Program-made: the position numbers and the translations under genes | From: Roseateles sp. DAIF2 | Lineage (GTDB): Bacteria > Pseudomonadota > Gammaproteobacteria > Burkholderiales > Burkholderiaceae_C | Length of the DNA stretch: 64,000 nt | Assembly (NCBI RefSeq): GCF_015624425.1 | Contig: NZ_CP049919.1 | Location: 5,704,001-5,768,000, forward strand | Direction: 5' to 3' | Shown here: piece by piece, positions 18,984 through 27,475 of the stretch | Numbering within the stretch: position 1 is the stretch's first letter | How the letters are laid out: the number at the start of each line of letters is the position of its first letter | The notes under the pieces: generated by a model | Seen by the model: the letters and a program-made list of their open reading frames with translations, nothing else | Told to the model about the DNA's origin: nothing | The model's database searches: none

Positions 18984-21320
18984 ATGCGCCGCATGCCGCG
19001 GCCCCATCCCCTGCGCGACCCTCACCCGAGCTGCCCGGACGCCGACGCGCTGCCGGCCGCGTCGCGCTGGCTGCGCCGCAGCGAGTTCCGCCACCCGCGC
19101 CTGATCGGCGCCCTGCTGGGCCGGCTGCTGGAGCAAGACCCGACCCCGCCGGCGCTGACACGCCGGCGCATCGAGCTGGAACACGCGCGCTTTCGCTGCG
19201 TCGAGGTGATGGGCGCCGCCGGGCCGCTGCTGCCGCGGCTGCTGGATTGCCATGGCCAGGCGCGCGAGCGGGGCTGGAACGCCGAGAGCGCGCGCATGCT
19301 GTGCGCGGTCGGCCGCATCCGCTACGGCCAGGGCGAGTACCGCGAGGCGGCGCAGCATTGGGCCTCGGCGATCGACATCGCCCGGCTCGGCGCCTGCGTC
19401 GACGCCGAGGTGGAGGCACGCATCGGCCTGGGCCAGGTTTACGACGCGCTGGGCGACGGCAAGACCGCGGCGCGCCTGCATGGCGACGCCAGCGTGCTGG
19501 CCGAGACCCTGGGCGACGACTACCTGATCAGCAAGGTCGCGATCAACCAGGGCTTCAACCTGCGCGTGATCGGTGCGCCGGAGGCGGCGCGCGAGCAGTT
19601 CGAGCGCGCGCTGGCCGCGGCGCGGCGCGGCCGCATCCGCCATTACGTCGGCGAGAGCCTGTGGCAGCTGGCCGACCTGGGCCTGCAGTTGGGCCACCCG
19701 GACGCGGCGCTGGCGCCGCTGGCCGAGGCCCGCCACCTGGCCGAGACGGCCGGCAACGGCTGGCTGCTCAGCGGCATCTACCGCACCTGGGCCGAGATCC
19801 TGGCGCGCCAGGGCAAGACCGACCAGGCCGCCGCGGCCTACCACCAGGCGCTGCGCCAGGCCGAGGCGGCCGGCGCGCGCCGCCAGCTGGCCGACTGCCA
19901 CGAGGCGCTGGCCCGGCTGACCGAGCGGGCCGGCGACCTGGCCGGCGCGCTGCACCACACCCGCGCCGCCAAGCGCCTGCAGACCGAGCTGGTGCACCAG
20001 CTGCATGTGGCCGGCAATCTGGAGGCGCTGCGGCAGTACGACCTCAGCGAGCGCCCGCCGCTGGAGCAGCTGCTGGCCGTCAGCCAGGCGCTGCCGCAGC
20101 TGGGCGGCGACAACAAGGCCGCCGGCCTGCAGCTGCTCTGCCAGGCCGGGCTGGGCGTGCTGCGGGCCGACCGGGTCTCGGTCTGGGAATGGAACGACGA
20201 CGATGCGGACGGCGGCGTCGCGCTCGGCGCCCAGGCCGCCAGCCCCGCGGCCGCGCTGCAGCCGCTCGAGGACGACATGCGCCGCTATGTGGACACCCTG
20301 CGCCCGCAGTTCGCCGAGCGCTCCGAGCTGCGCGTGCTGCACGACATCCGCACCCATCCCGACTTCGCGCGTCTGGGTGCGCTGGCCGAGCGGCTGCAGA
20401 TCCGCGCCGCGCTGGAGGTGCCGCTGTACCAGCAGGAGCGCCTGGTCGGCATGCTGGTCGCGACGCGGCAGCGCGACGGCCAGCCCTGGTCGCGTGACGA
20501 GGTGCTGTTCGCCGCCCATCTGGGCGCCCAGGCCAGCCAGCTGGAGGCGCATCGGCGCACGCGCCAGATCCATCGCGCGCTGCTGGAGGCCAACGAGACG
20601 CTGGAGCTGCGCGTCGCGCAGCGCACCGCCGAGCTGGAGCGCAGCAACCAGGCGCTCAGCCAGGCCAACGAGGCGCTGCGCGAGACCAGCCTGACCGACC
20701 CGCTGACCGGCCTGCGCAACCGCCGCTACCTGCTGCAGCACATCGAATCCGACGCCGCGCTGGCGCTGCGCAACGAGGCCTCGCGCGAGGACTGCCTGAT
20801 CTTCTACCTGGTCGACATCGACCATTTCAAGTCGATCAACGACAACCATGGCCATGAGGCCGGCGACCAGGTGCTGGCGCAGGTGGCGCAGCGCATCCGC
20901 GCCTGCAGCCGCAGGTCCAGCCATGTGGTGCGCTGGGGCGGCGAGGAGTTCCTGGTGGTCGCGCGCCGCGCCTCGATGGAGCATGCCTCGCTGCAGGCCC
21001 AGCGCTTCTGCGAGGCCTTCCACCGCCAGCCCTTCCTGCTCGGCCAGGACCGCGCGCTGACCGTCACCTGCTCGGTCGGCTATGCGCTGCTCCCGATGCG
21101 CCGCGCCGACCGCGAGCATCTGGCCTGGAACGAGGTGCTGGAGCTGGCCGACCAGGCCCTGTACTGGGTCAAGCAGAACGGCCGCGACGGCTGGCTGGGC
21201 GTGCTGCCGCGGCCCGATGCCGCCCTGCCCGCCGGCCCGCTGAGCCTGCAGACCCTGCACGGCGCGGGGCTGGTGGAGCTGCGGCGGCCGGCGATGCCGG
21301 ATCCGCCGCCCCGCTCTTGA
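18984..21320 (+). CDS. TPR-GAF-GGDEF diguanylate cyclase
   Basis: A 778-aa soluble protein. Residues about 60-350 are TPR-like helices (an AQHWASAIDIARLG / ARRGRIRHYVGESLWQL pattern). A GAF domain covers about 370-520 (RADRVSVWEWNDDD, ALEVPLYQQERLVGMLV), a coiled coil about 530-575, and a GGDEF domain begins at SLTDPLTGLRNRR, with GGEEF at 652-656. It should make c-di-GMP. The inhibitory I-site position five residues before GGEEF reads RRSS rather than RxxD, so product inhibition is probably absent. No signal peptide or membrane segment is seen. The start could also be the ATG at 18993. Confidence 0.9.
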   Translation: MRRMPRPHPLRDPHPSCPDADALPAASRWLRRSEFRHPRLIGALLGRLLEQDPTPPALTRRRIELEHARFRCVEVMGAAGPLLPRLLDCHGQARERGWNAESARMLCAVGRIRYGQGEYREAAQHWASAIDIARLGACVDAEVEARIGLGQVYDALGDGKTAARLHGDASVLAETLGDDYLISKVAINQGFNLRVIGAPEAAREQFERALAAARRGRIRHYVGESLWQLADLGLQLGHPDAALAPLAEARHLAETAGNGWLLSGIYRTWAEILARQGKTDQAAAAYHQALRQAEAAGARRQLADCHEALARLTERAGDLAGALHHTRAAKRLQTELVHQLHVAGNLEALRQYDLSERPPLEQLLAVSQALPQLGGDNKAAGLQLLCQAGLGVLRADRVSVWEWNDDDADGGVALGAQAASPAAALQPLEDDMRRYVDTLRPQFAERSELRVLHDIRTHPDFARLGALAERLQIRAALEVPLYQQERLVGMLVATRQRDGQPWSRDEVLFAAHLGAQASQLEAHRRTRQIHRALLEANETLELRVAQRTAELERSNQALSQANEALRETSLTDPLTGLRNRRYLLQHIESDAALALRNEASREDCLIFYLVDIDHFKSINDNHGHEAGDQVLAQVAQRIRACSRRSSHVVRWGGEEFLVVARRASMEHASLQAQRFCEAFHRQPFLLGQDRALTVTCSVGYALLPMRRADREHLAWNEVLELADQALYWVKQNGRDGWLGVLPRPDAALPAGPLSLQTLHGAGLVELRRPAMPDPPPRS

Positions 21321-21451
21321 ACGGCAGGCTCCTCGGCACCGAACGCGACGAGCCGGCTTCGACCATCCGGCCAGGCGCTCGGCGTCGCACAAACATCGCA
21401 GCCTCGCCCGCCGGCATGCCCAGCTCCCGCCACCGACCGCACCGGGAGGCT

Positions 21452-21483
21452 CTTACGTTGCTCTTACGGCAGACGCCTAGACT
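21452..21483 (+). promoter_or_regulatory. Direct-repeat box (PmrA/QseB-like) with -10
   Basis: CTTACG occurs at 21452-21457 and 21463-21468, exactly 11 bases apart, within the longer direct repeat CTCTTACG. A -10-like TAGACT follows at 21478-21483. An 11-base direct repeat overlapping the -35 position is the arrangement bound by OmpR-class regulators such as PmrA and QseB (consensus half-sites CTTAAN). It probably controls the lipoprotein at 21549. Confidence 0.4.
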
Positions 21484-21548
21484 TCGCGCCCGCTGTCCAT
21501 CCGGGCAGAGGGACCGCAGCCGGAAAAATGCGGGCGCGACGAGGAGTC

Positions 21549-23573
21549 ATGGTGGGTTCACAGCAACAACTGTCAGGAAAACAATCGCCCGCTGGGGCTC
21601 GGAGAGTCGGCAAGGCGCTTCTCGCCATGACCTGCATGGTGTTGACGCTGGCGGGCTGCGGCGGTGGCGGTGGCGACAGCAGGCCGGTCGATACGCCGAC
21701 CGACAGCAAGGCCAAGCCGCTGCTCAGCATGGGTGCCGAGCCGCCCGGCGCGCATTGCGCGGCAGGCGGCACCAGGCTGGCTTCCGGCGAGGACCGCAAC
21801 GGCAATGGCCAACTCGATGCCGATGAAGTGACCGTCACCCGCTATGTCTGCGACACGGCCACGCCCACCGGCAGCGCGAGCAGCCTCATCGACCTCGCCG
21901 TCGAGCCGCCGGGGGCGCAATGCCCGGCGGGCGGCAGCAAGGTGATGGCGGGCTTGGACGCCAATCGCAACGGCGTGCTCGATGCGCAGGAAGTGAGCAA
22001 GCTCCACACCCTGTGCAACGGCAGCGAGGGCGGCAAGAGCCTGTCCACCCGAATTGCGCAGACGCCCGAACTGCCGGGTGCCCATTGCCCGACGGGCGGT
22101 GTGCGCCTGGACGCCGGCCTGGATCTCAACGCGAACGGCGTCCTCGACGGCAACGAGGTGCAGTCCACGGCCTACCTGTGCACGGGCGCAACCGGGAGCT
22201 CAGGCGCCAGCGGCCAGGAGGGCCTCGGCAGCCTCATGGCGATGGAGAACGTGGTCGGGGCGGCCGGCTGCTCAGCCGGTGCCGTGCGTATCACCGCCGG
22301 CGCGGACGCCAACCGCAACCGCCTGCTGGACGCGGAGGAAGTCACCTCCACGCGCTACCTGTGCCACGGCGCGCGCGGCAACGATGGTCGGGACGGCGCG
22401 AACGGCCAGGACGGCAGCAACAGCCTGTTCCGCGTTGAAGCCGAGCCCGCGGGTGCGAACTGCCCCGCCGGCGGCAACCGGATTTCGTCCGGCCTGGATG
22501 GCAATCGGGACGGCACGCTTTCGGTCGGCGAAATCAGCTCGGTGCAGTACCTGTGCCATGGCACCAGCGGCAGCAGCGGGCTGACCACCCGGGTGCTCAT
22601 GAGCAACGAGCCCGCAGGCGCGCATTGCGCCGCCGGTGGCCAGCGCATCAGCGCGGGCCTCGATACGGATCGCGACGGCACGCTGTCAGCCGGCGAGGTG
22701 CAGTCGACAAGCTACGTCTGCAACGGAACTCCCGGCGACAACGGCCTGAACAGCCTGAGCATGGTGGAGCCTGTCGGGGCCGGCGCGACCTGCCCGCAGG
22801 GCGGCAGCAAGATCAGCAGCGGCCTGGACAACAACCGCAACGGCACCCTGGACGCGCCCGAGGTGAGCTCCGTCGGCTATGCCTGCCATGGCGCGACGGG
22901 CCCCACGGGACCCACGGGACCCACCGGACCCACGGGCCCCGCAGGCCCCGGCGCGGCCGTCTTCACGGGCGCCGGCACCTACGTCGTCCCCGCGGGAGTG
23001 CATGCCCTGCTGATCGAAGCCTGGGGCGGTGGCGGCGCCGGCGGCAACGCATTCAACTGCCGCACCATCGCATGCGCGCAAGTCAGCAGCCCGGTATGGG
23101 GCGCCGACGACGCGGCCGGCGGCGGTTCCGGGGCGTACCAGCGCGCTTATCTCGCGGTGACGCCGGGCGACACGCTCGATGTCACGGCCGGAACGGGCGG
23201 CGTCGCGGCGAACACCGGCATCCTGATTTCGACCACCTCGCCCCCGCCCTCATCGGGCCGCGGCGGCGACTCCAAGGTGATCTATCAAGGGATCACCGTT
23301 CTCTCGGCCACGGGCGGCACCGCCGGCACGCACACCATCTTCAGCAGTGACGACGGCTCGACAACGCTCGGCCAGCCCGGCATCGGCGGGAGCGCGTCGT
23401 TCGCGGCACCGGCCCTCGGCCTGTCGTGGACGCCGGGCCTCGCGGCCAGCGGCACGCAGGGCGCCGGCATCGCCGGCACGCCCGGCGCTGGCGGCCATGG
23501 CTATCGAAAGGCGGGCGAGGCTCTGGCGACGAACGGCGGCAGCGGCATGCTGATCATCCTGCCCTTGAAGTGA
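21549..23573 (+). CDS. DUF7151-repeat lipoprotein with collagen-like stretch
   Basis: About 674 aa, with a lipoprotein signal ending LTLAGC (lipidated Cys37) followed by a Gly run. Seven tandem units of about 45-55 residues follow. Each has PxGAxCPAGG, an EF-hand-like loop DxNxNGxLDxxEV and a closing Y-[VL]-C. This matches the DUF7151 pattern. Each unit has two cysteines and an acidic loop that could bind calcium. Then comes a collagen-like GPT stretch (GPTGPTGPTGPTGPAGPG) and a Gly-rich C-terminal domain of about 200 residues, like those on fibre tips. A surface-exposed or adhesive role is inferred. The start is uncertain: ATG 21528, ATG 21549 and GTG 21552 are all possible, and GAGGAG at 21541 fits the GTG best. 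Confidence 0.8.
   Translation: MVGSQQQLSGKQSPAGARRVGKALLAMTCMVLTLAGCGGGGGDSRPVDTPTDSKAKPLLSMGAEPPGAHCAAGGTRLASGEDRNGNGQLDADEVTVTRYVCDTATPTGSASSLIDLAVEPPGAQCPAGGSKVMAGLDANRNGVLDAQEVSKLHTLCNGSEGGKSLSTRIAQTPELPGAHCPTGGVRLDAGLDLNANGVLDGNEVQSTAYLCTGATGSSGASGQEGLGSLMAMENVVGAAGCSAGAVRITAGADANRNRLLDAEEVTSTRYLCHGARGNDGRDGANGQDGSNSLFRVEAEPAGANCPAGGNRISSGLDGNRDGTLSVGEISSVQYLCHGTSGSSGLTTRVLMSNEPAGAHCAAGGQRISAGLDTDRDGTLSAGEVQSTSYVCNGTPGDNGLNSLSMVEPVGAGATCPQGGSKISSGLDNNRNGTLDAPEVSSVGYACHGATGPTGPTGPTGPTGPAGPGAAVFTGAGTYVVPAGVHALLIEAWGGGGAGGNAFNCRTIACAQVSSPVWGADDAAGGGSGAYQRAYLAVTPGDTLDVTAGTGGVAANTGILISTTSPPPSSGRGGDSKVIYQGITVLSATGGTAGTHTIFSSDDGSTTLGQPGIGGSASFAAPALGLSWTPGLAASGTQGAGIAGTPGAGGHGYRKAGEALATNGGSGMLIILPLK
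21720..22900 (+). repeat. Seven tandem DUF7151-like coding repeats
   Basis: Seven degenerate units within the lipoprotein gene, each coding for a C-AGG ... D-x-N/D-x-N/D-G-x-L ... E-V/I ... C core. Units 1-3 and 5-7 keep the acidic loop (DRNGNG, DANRNG, DLNANG, DGNRDG, DTDRDG, DNNRNG). Unit 4 has DANRNR and has lost the Gly. The DNA has diverged, so the expansion is old. Confidence 0.8.
22896..22952 (+). repeat. Nine-base tandem repeat coding for Gly-Pro-Thr
   Basis: About five copies of a nine-base unit (CCCACGGGA and variants) encode the collagen-like Gly-Pro-Thr stretch. It is nearly exact at the DNA level, so copy number could vary between strains by slippage. Confidence 0.75.
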
Positions 23574-23602
23574 GCCCCGCAGGCCCAGGCATGCGCGGGG
23601 CC

Positions 23603-26600
23603 TCAGTCCAGTGCTGCCAGCTGCGCCAGAAGGCCGCGTGCGCCCTGGGCCTGCGCCAGCTGCTCGGCCGCATCGCGCCGCTGTCGCGCCAGCACCGCCT
23701 GGCCCTGCGCGGCCAGGCAGCGGCCGGACAGCAGCAGCAGGTCCGCGCGGCAGTAATGGTCCTCGAAGGCCTCCGCATCCGCGAGCGCCTGCTCGATGAA
23801 GGCCAAGGCATCGACGTGCAGACCCAGCCGCACCAGCGCCGAGGCAACGATCCAGCGCGCGGTGGCCGTGCCGGCCTGGTAGGCCTGCCGCATCTGCTCG
23901 GCCGCCCGCAACACCGGGCCCGGGTCCGACACCAGCCCCAGCTCGGCCTGCGCCCACAGGTCAAAGAGTCCATTGGTCCCCTGCCAGAGCGGGAAGCCGA
24001 AGCGCGTGCCGAGCTGCAGACCTTCGAGCGCATGGCGTCGCACGCCCGACACGTCGCGCATGCTCATGCGCATGGCCGCCGCGAAGCTCAGCACGAAGCA
24101 CAGCGCATGAGCTTTCTGCCCCTCGCGCGCCAGCGCGATGCCTTCATCGGCCACCCGGCAGGCGCCTTCATCGTCGCCGAGGAACCAGAGGTTCCATGCC
24201 TGGAAGCCGCGAATCAGCACCGCCAGGTCGTCGCCGCTGTAGCGCAGGCGCTCGGCGGCCGGCAACTGCAGCGACAAAGCGGCCCCTTCCGACTGATAGC
24301 GCAGGGCTTCCTCGAAGCGTCCGGCCCAGAACAGCGAGTTGCCCAGCGCAAAGCAGGCCATCAGGCGCTGCGAAGGTCCGGCGGCCAGTCCTTCGAGCTG
24401 GCGAGCCACCTTGATGCCGTCATTGCGGCCTTGCGAGGCCGCGCCCCAGTACACACCCGACAAGGCGACAAAGCGCAACTGCCGGTCGGCCTCGGTGGGC
24501 GCGCCGATGGCATCCACCTCGTTGAACACCGCCTCGAACTCGCGGTAGGCGTGCGGCGACCCATAGCCCTGGCACACCAGCGCCGCGCGGCCGAACGCCA
24601 GTCGCAGCGACCACAAGGCCCCGGCGTCCAGCACGCCATGCGTGGTGGCGAGTTCGAGGGCACGCTGAAAATGCCGCATCGCGTCGGCCGCGAACTCCTG
24701 CGCCAGTGCGGCGCGGCCCGCGCGCTGCCACCACACCACCGCCTCGGGCCATTGCGCGGCGGCATCGAAGTGCTGCGCGAGCTCGCCGGGCAGAACGCCC
24801 GGTTCGGCCTGCAGCAAGGAGGCGATCCGGCCGTGCCAGTCGCGTTGCGCGGTCTGCGGCAGGCTCGCATAGGCGGCGTCGCGGATCAGCGCATGGCGGA
24901 ACATGCAGGCCGCGTCGCCGGCGCCCACCATCAGGTGCAGGCTCTCAGCCACCTGCAGCACGGCGTTCACATCCGCCTGAGGCAGCAGCCGGGCGAGCAA
25001 CCGGGTGTCCACGCGTTGGCCGAGCACGGCGGCCACCTGAGCCACCGGCTTGAACGCGCCCAGCCGGTCGAGCTGCGCCTGCAGCAGCTCGCCGATCGGC
25101 ATCACATGCTGGCTGCTGCCTTCGAGCACACGCCGCGTCTGATGCTCGATGAACAGCGGGATGCCGCTGCAACCGGCGGTGATCTCGCGCAGCTGCGCGG
25201 GCGTCAGCAGGTGGTACGCGTCCTGGGCCGCGGCGAGCTGTTCCGCGGCCTCGTGATCAAGCGGTGGCACGTCGAGCCACACCGGCTCGGTACCGGCATG
25301 GGGCAGGCCGACCTCCGGTCGCGTGGTCATCAGCACCATGATGTGCTGCGCGGCGAAGAGCCCGGCGTAGCGTGACAGCAGCTCGCGCGTGCCCTCGTCG
25401 GACCAGTGGAGATCGTCGACCACCAGCAGCACCGGCTGCCGCAGGGCCAGCGCATCGAGCAGATCGAACACCGCCTCGAACAGCTCCTGCTTGTGCTGGC
25501 CGGCCACCGGCACATTGTCATGCCCGTGCCGCACCGGCTCCAGCAGCCGGGCCAGCGTGGCGAACTGCGGCGCCAGGCGGCGCAGTTCGCCGGCCGGCAG
25601 CCAGCGCGCCATGCCGCGGCGCAGCAGGGCCTCGCGCTCGCTGGCCGATTCATGGCCACCGATGCGGCAATACCTGGCCAGCGCAGAGCGCAGCGGTGCC
25701 AGCGACACATGCTGGTGCTGCAAGGCGCAGGGCCAGACGATGACCAGGGCGGGTGCGGCGTCGCCCTCGGCACTGGACCGTGCCTGCACCGCAAAGCCCC
25801 GGGCCAGCCGGGTCTTGCCGATGCCGGGCTCACCGCGCAGCGCAACCCACTGCGGCTGGCCGCACTGCGCCTGCAGCCAGCGCTGATGCAGCACCGCAAG
25901 CTCGCGCGAGCGCCCGACCATCGGGCCGGTATCCATCTGCGAGCGGCCGTGGCCAGCGTCGGGCCGCGCGGCCACGTCGACGCGGTAGAGGACCTGCTCG
26001 CCCTCCCGCCAGCGGCCGTCCAGCGCCTCCACCTTGAAGTGATCGCGCACCTCCTGCGCGACGGCCTCGCTCGCCAGCAAGTTGCCCGGCGCGGCCAGCG
26101 GGCTGATGAGGCGTGCCGCCTCGGGGGCGTCGCCCACGATGTCCCAGGGTACGTCTTGCCGGCGACTGCAAACCACGCGACCCGCGCTGGCGCCGATGCT
26201 CACCGGGACCCGGCCGCCCAAGGCGGCCAGCACCGCCTGTGCGGCCAGCATGGCGCGCACGGCACTGCGCTCATGGGCAGCCTCCGCGCCGAAGCAGGCG
26301 CACAGGCTGCGGCCGATCACCGGGAACACCAGGGCCCCCCAGCCGCGCATCAGCTCCTGCGCCAGGCCAATGGCCGGCAGCAGGTCGCCCTGCAGTTCGG
26401 CGAAGCGCAGATCCACCACCGTGACCCAGCGCATTTCGGCCTGCGGGCCGATGACTGGTATCGATGGCGATGGCGCTGCGATAACGCTGTCGACACCGGC
26501 CAACGGGGCATCAAGCAGCTGCCGCGTCGCACGCGACGGCCTGGCGCCGAGCTGGGCCATCAGCGCATGCTCCAGCCTGTCGAAGGCCTCCTGCGCACCG

Positions 26601-27271
26601 CGGCGGTCGCCGCAGCACATCAGCAGACGCATCAACCGGCCCGCGGCGGCCTCGTTCAGGGGATCGGCCGCCGCCACGGCGCGCGCGCTGATCGTTGCGG
26701 CCGCATGGCGTCCAGCCCGTTCCTGCGCGTGGCACAAGCGTTGCAGCAGTTGCAGCCTCACGGTCTCCAGCGCCTGGCGAGTTCGCGCCAGCCAGGCCTT
26801 GAACTCGGTGCCGACATCCAGGGTCAGGCCTTCGAGCAGCAAGCCGCCCAGTTCGCTCTGGCGGGGCTCGAAGTCGGTGAGCAGCCAGTCGTCGGCCTCG
26901 AACGGCCCGAGGCCCAGTTCCATGATCCGCCGCGGATCGAGCCAGTCCAGATCGACCGCAACGGAGCGCCCATCCGCAAACAGCGCGACACGTTCGCGGT
27001 CGCTGCGCAGCACCGCACCGTCGTGGCCCTCGTTGAGCACGCGCGACAGGTTGTTCAGCACCTGCCTCAGGTTGGTCAAGGCCGCGGGCGGCGCCAGCGC
27101 CGGCCAGAGCAGGCCGGCCAGCTGCCCGCGGGCGATCCACTGGCCCGGGAGCATCGACAGGTAGGCCAGTACGGCGAAGCCCTTGCGGTACTTGACCTGC
27201 TCGGTCACGTCGCGGCCGTGACGGCGTAGCCGCGGGACACCCAGCAGACGGATGTGAAGGGAAGGAGACAT
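23603..27271 (-). CDS. BTAD / cyclase-like / AAA-ATPase / TPR regulator
   Basis: A 1222-aa regulator in four parts. Residues 3-90 are a winged helix (IRLLGVPRLRRHG) and about 100-255 a bacterial transcriptional activation (BTAD) domain, as in SARP regulators. About 275-450 resembles a class III nucleotide cyclase (FPVIGRSLCACFGAEAAHERSAVRA, VPVSIGASAGRVV), but the usual catalytic Asp-containing start is degraded to VTVVDLRFAEL. An AAA/STAND ATPase follows, with Walker A at Lys486 (GEPGIGKT) and Walker B VLLVVDDLHW. The rest is TPR-like helices. It is convergent with the DUF7151 lipoprotein and upstream of no obvious target. The start ATG 27271 gives the typical MSPSLHIRLLG N terminus. Confidence 0.85.
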   Translation of the reverse strand: MSPSLHIRLLGVPRLRRHGRDVTEQVKYRKGFAVLAYLSMLPGQWIARGQLAGLLWPALAPPAALTNLRQVLNNLSRVLNEGHDGAVLRSDRERVALFADGRSVAVDLDWLDPRRIMELGLGPFEADDWLLTDFEPRQSELGGLLLEGLTLDVGTEFKAWLARTRQALETVRLQLLQRLCHAQERAGRHAAATISARAVAAADPLNEAAAGRLMRLLMCCGDRRGAQEAFDRLEHALMAQLGARPSRATRQLLDAPLAGVDSVIAAPSPSIPVIGPQAEMRWVTVVDLRFAELQGDLLPAIGLAQELMRGWGALVFPVIGRSLCACFGAEAAHERSAVRAMLAAQAVLAALGGRVPVSIGASAGRVVCSRRQDVPWDIVGDAPEAARLISPLAAPGNLLASEAVAQEVRDHFKVEALDGRWREGEQVLYRVDVAARPDAGHGRSQMDTGPMVGRSRELAVLHQRWLQAQCGQPQWVALRGEPGIGKTRLARGFAVQARSSAEGDAAPALVIVWPCALQHQHVSLAPLRSALARYCRIGGHESASEREALLRRGMARWLPAGELRRLAPQFATLARLLEPVRHGHDNVPVAGQHKQELFEAVFDLLDALALRQPVLLVVDDLHWSDEGTRELLSRYAGLFAAQHIMVLMTTRPEVGLPHAGTEPVWLDVPPLDHEAAEQLAAAQDAYHLLTPAQLREITAGCSGIPLFIEHQTRRVLEGSSQHVMPIGELLQAQLDRLGAFKPVAQVAAVLGQRVDTRLLARLLPQADVNAVLQVAESLHLMVGAGDAACMFRHALIRDAAYASLPQTAQRDWHGRIASLLQAEPGVLPGELAQHFDAAAQWPEAVVWWQRAGRAALAQEFAADAMRHFQRALELATTHGVLDAGALWSLRLAFGRAALVCQGYGSPHAYREFEAVFNEVDAIGAPTEADRQLRFVALSGVYWGAASQGRNDGIKVARQLEGLAAGPSQRLMACFALGNSLFWAGRFEEALRYQSEGAALSLQLPAAERLRYSGDDLAVLIRGFQAWNLWFLGDDEGACRVADEGIALAREGQKAHALCFVLSFAAAMRMSMRDVSGVRRHALEGLQLGTRFGFPLWQGTNGLFDLWAQAELGLVSDPGPVLRAAEQMRQAYQAGTATARWIVASALVRLGLHVDALAFIEQALADAEAFEDHYCRADLLLLSGRCLAAQGQAVLARQRRDAAEQLAQAQGARGLLAQLAALD

Positions 27272-27275
27272 CGGT

Positions 27276-27473
27276 TCAGGAACCCGGGCAGCAGAGCGAC
27301 TCGGGATGCCGCCGGCCCGCCGGCGTCGAGCGTTCCTCACCCGTGCGGTTCGGCTGCCCGCACGCACCACAGATACGGTCCCAGCAAGCCGGCACATCCG
27401 CCATCGCGGGAGGGGCCGCGATGGTCCAATCCGATTGCCGCGCCAGTGCCTGCACCGGGTGTCCAGCCCTCAT
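27276..27473 (-). CDS. Possible 65-aa Cys-containing ORF after cadR
   Basis: This frame starts with ATG two bases after the cadR stop (TAG-CC-ATG), so it could be translated by coupling. It encodes 65 residues with CWDRICGACGQPN in the middle and CC near the end, but it is not recognised as any family. Its third-position GC is lower than in neighbouring genes. It may be a small metal-binding peptide of the cad unit or chance. Confidence 0.3.
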   Translation of the reverse strand: MRAGHPVQALARQSDWTIAAPPAMADVPACWDRICGACGQPNRTGEERSTPAGRRHPESLCCPGS

Positions 27474-27475
27474 GG

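Noticed and set aside
18954-21392. 812-codon frame antisense to the TPR-GAF-GGDEF gene
   Set aside because: The plus strand has intact GGEEF, GAF and TPR motifs. The antisense product is compositional noise.
22896-22952. Short tandem repeat as a CRISPR or intergenic VNTR
   Set aside because: It lies in frame inside the lipoprotein gene and codes for Gly-Pro-Thr triplets. There are no spacers.
23574-23601. Hairpin GCCCCGC/GCGGGGC between the DUF7151 and BTAD genes as a terminator
   Set aside because: It is a seven-base stem with a 14-base loop and no T run on either strand; too weak to call.
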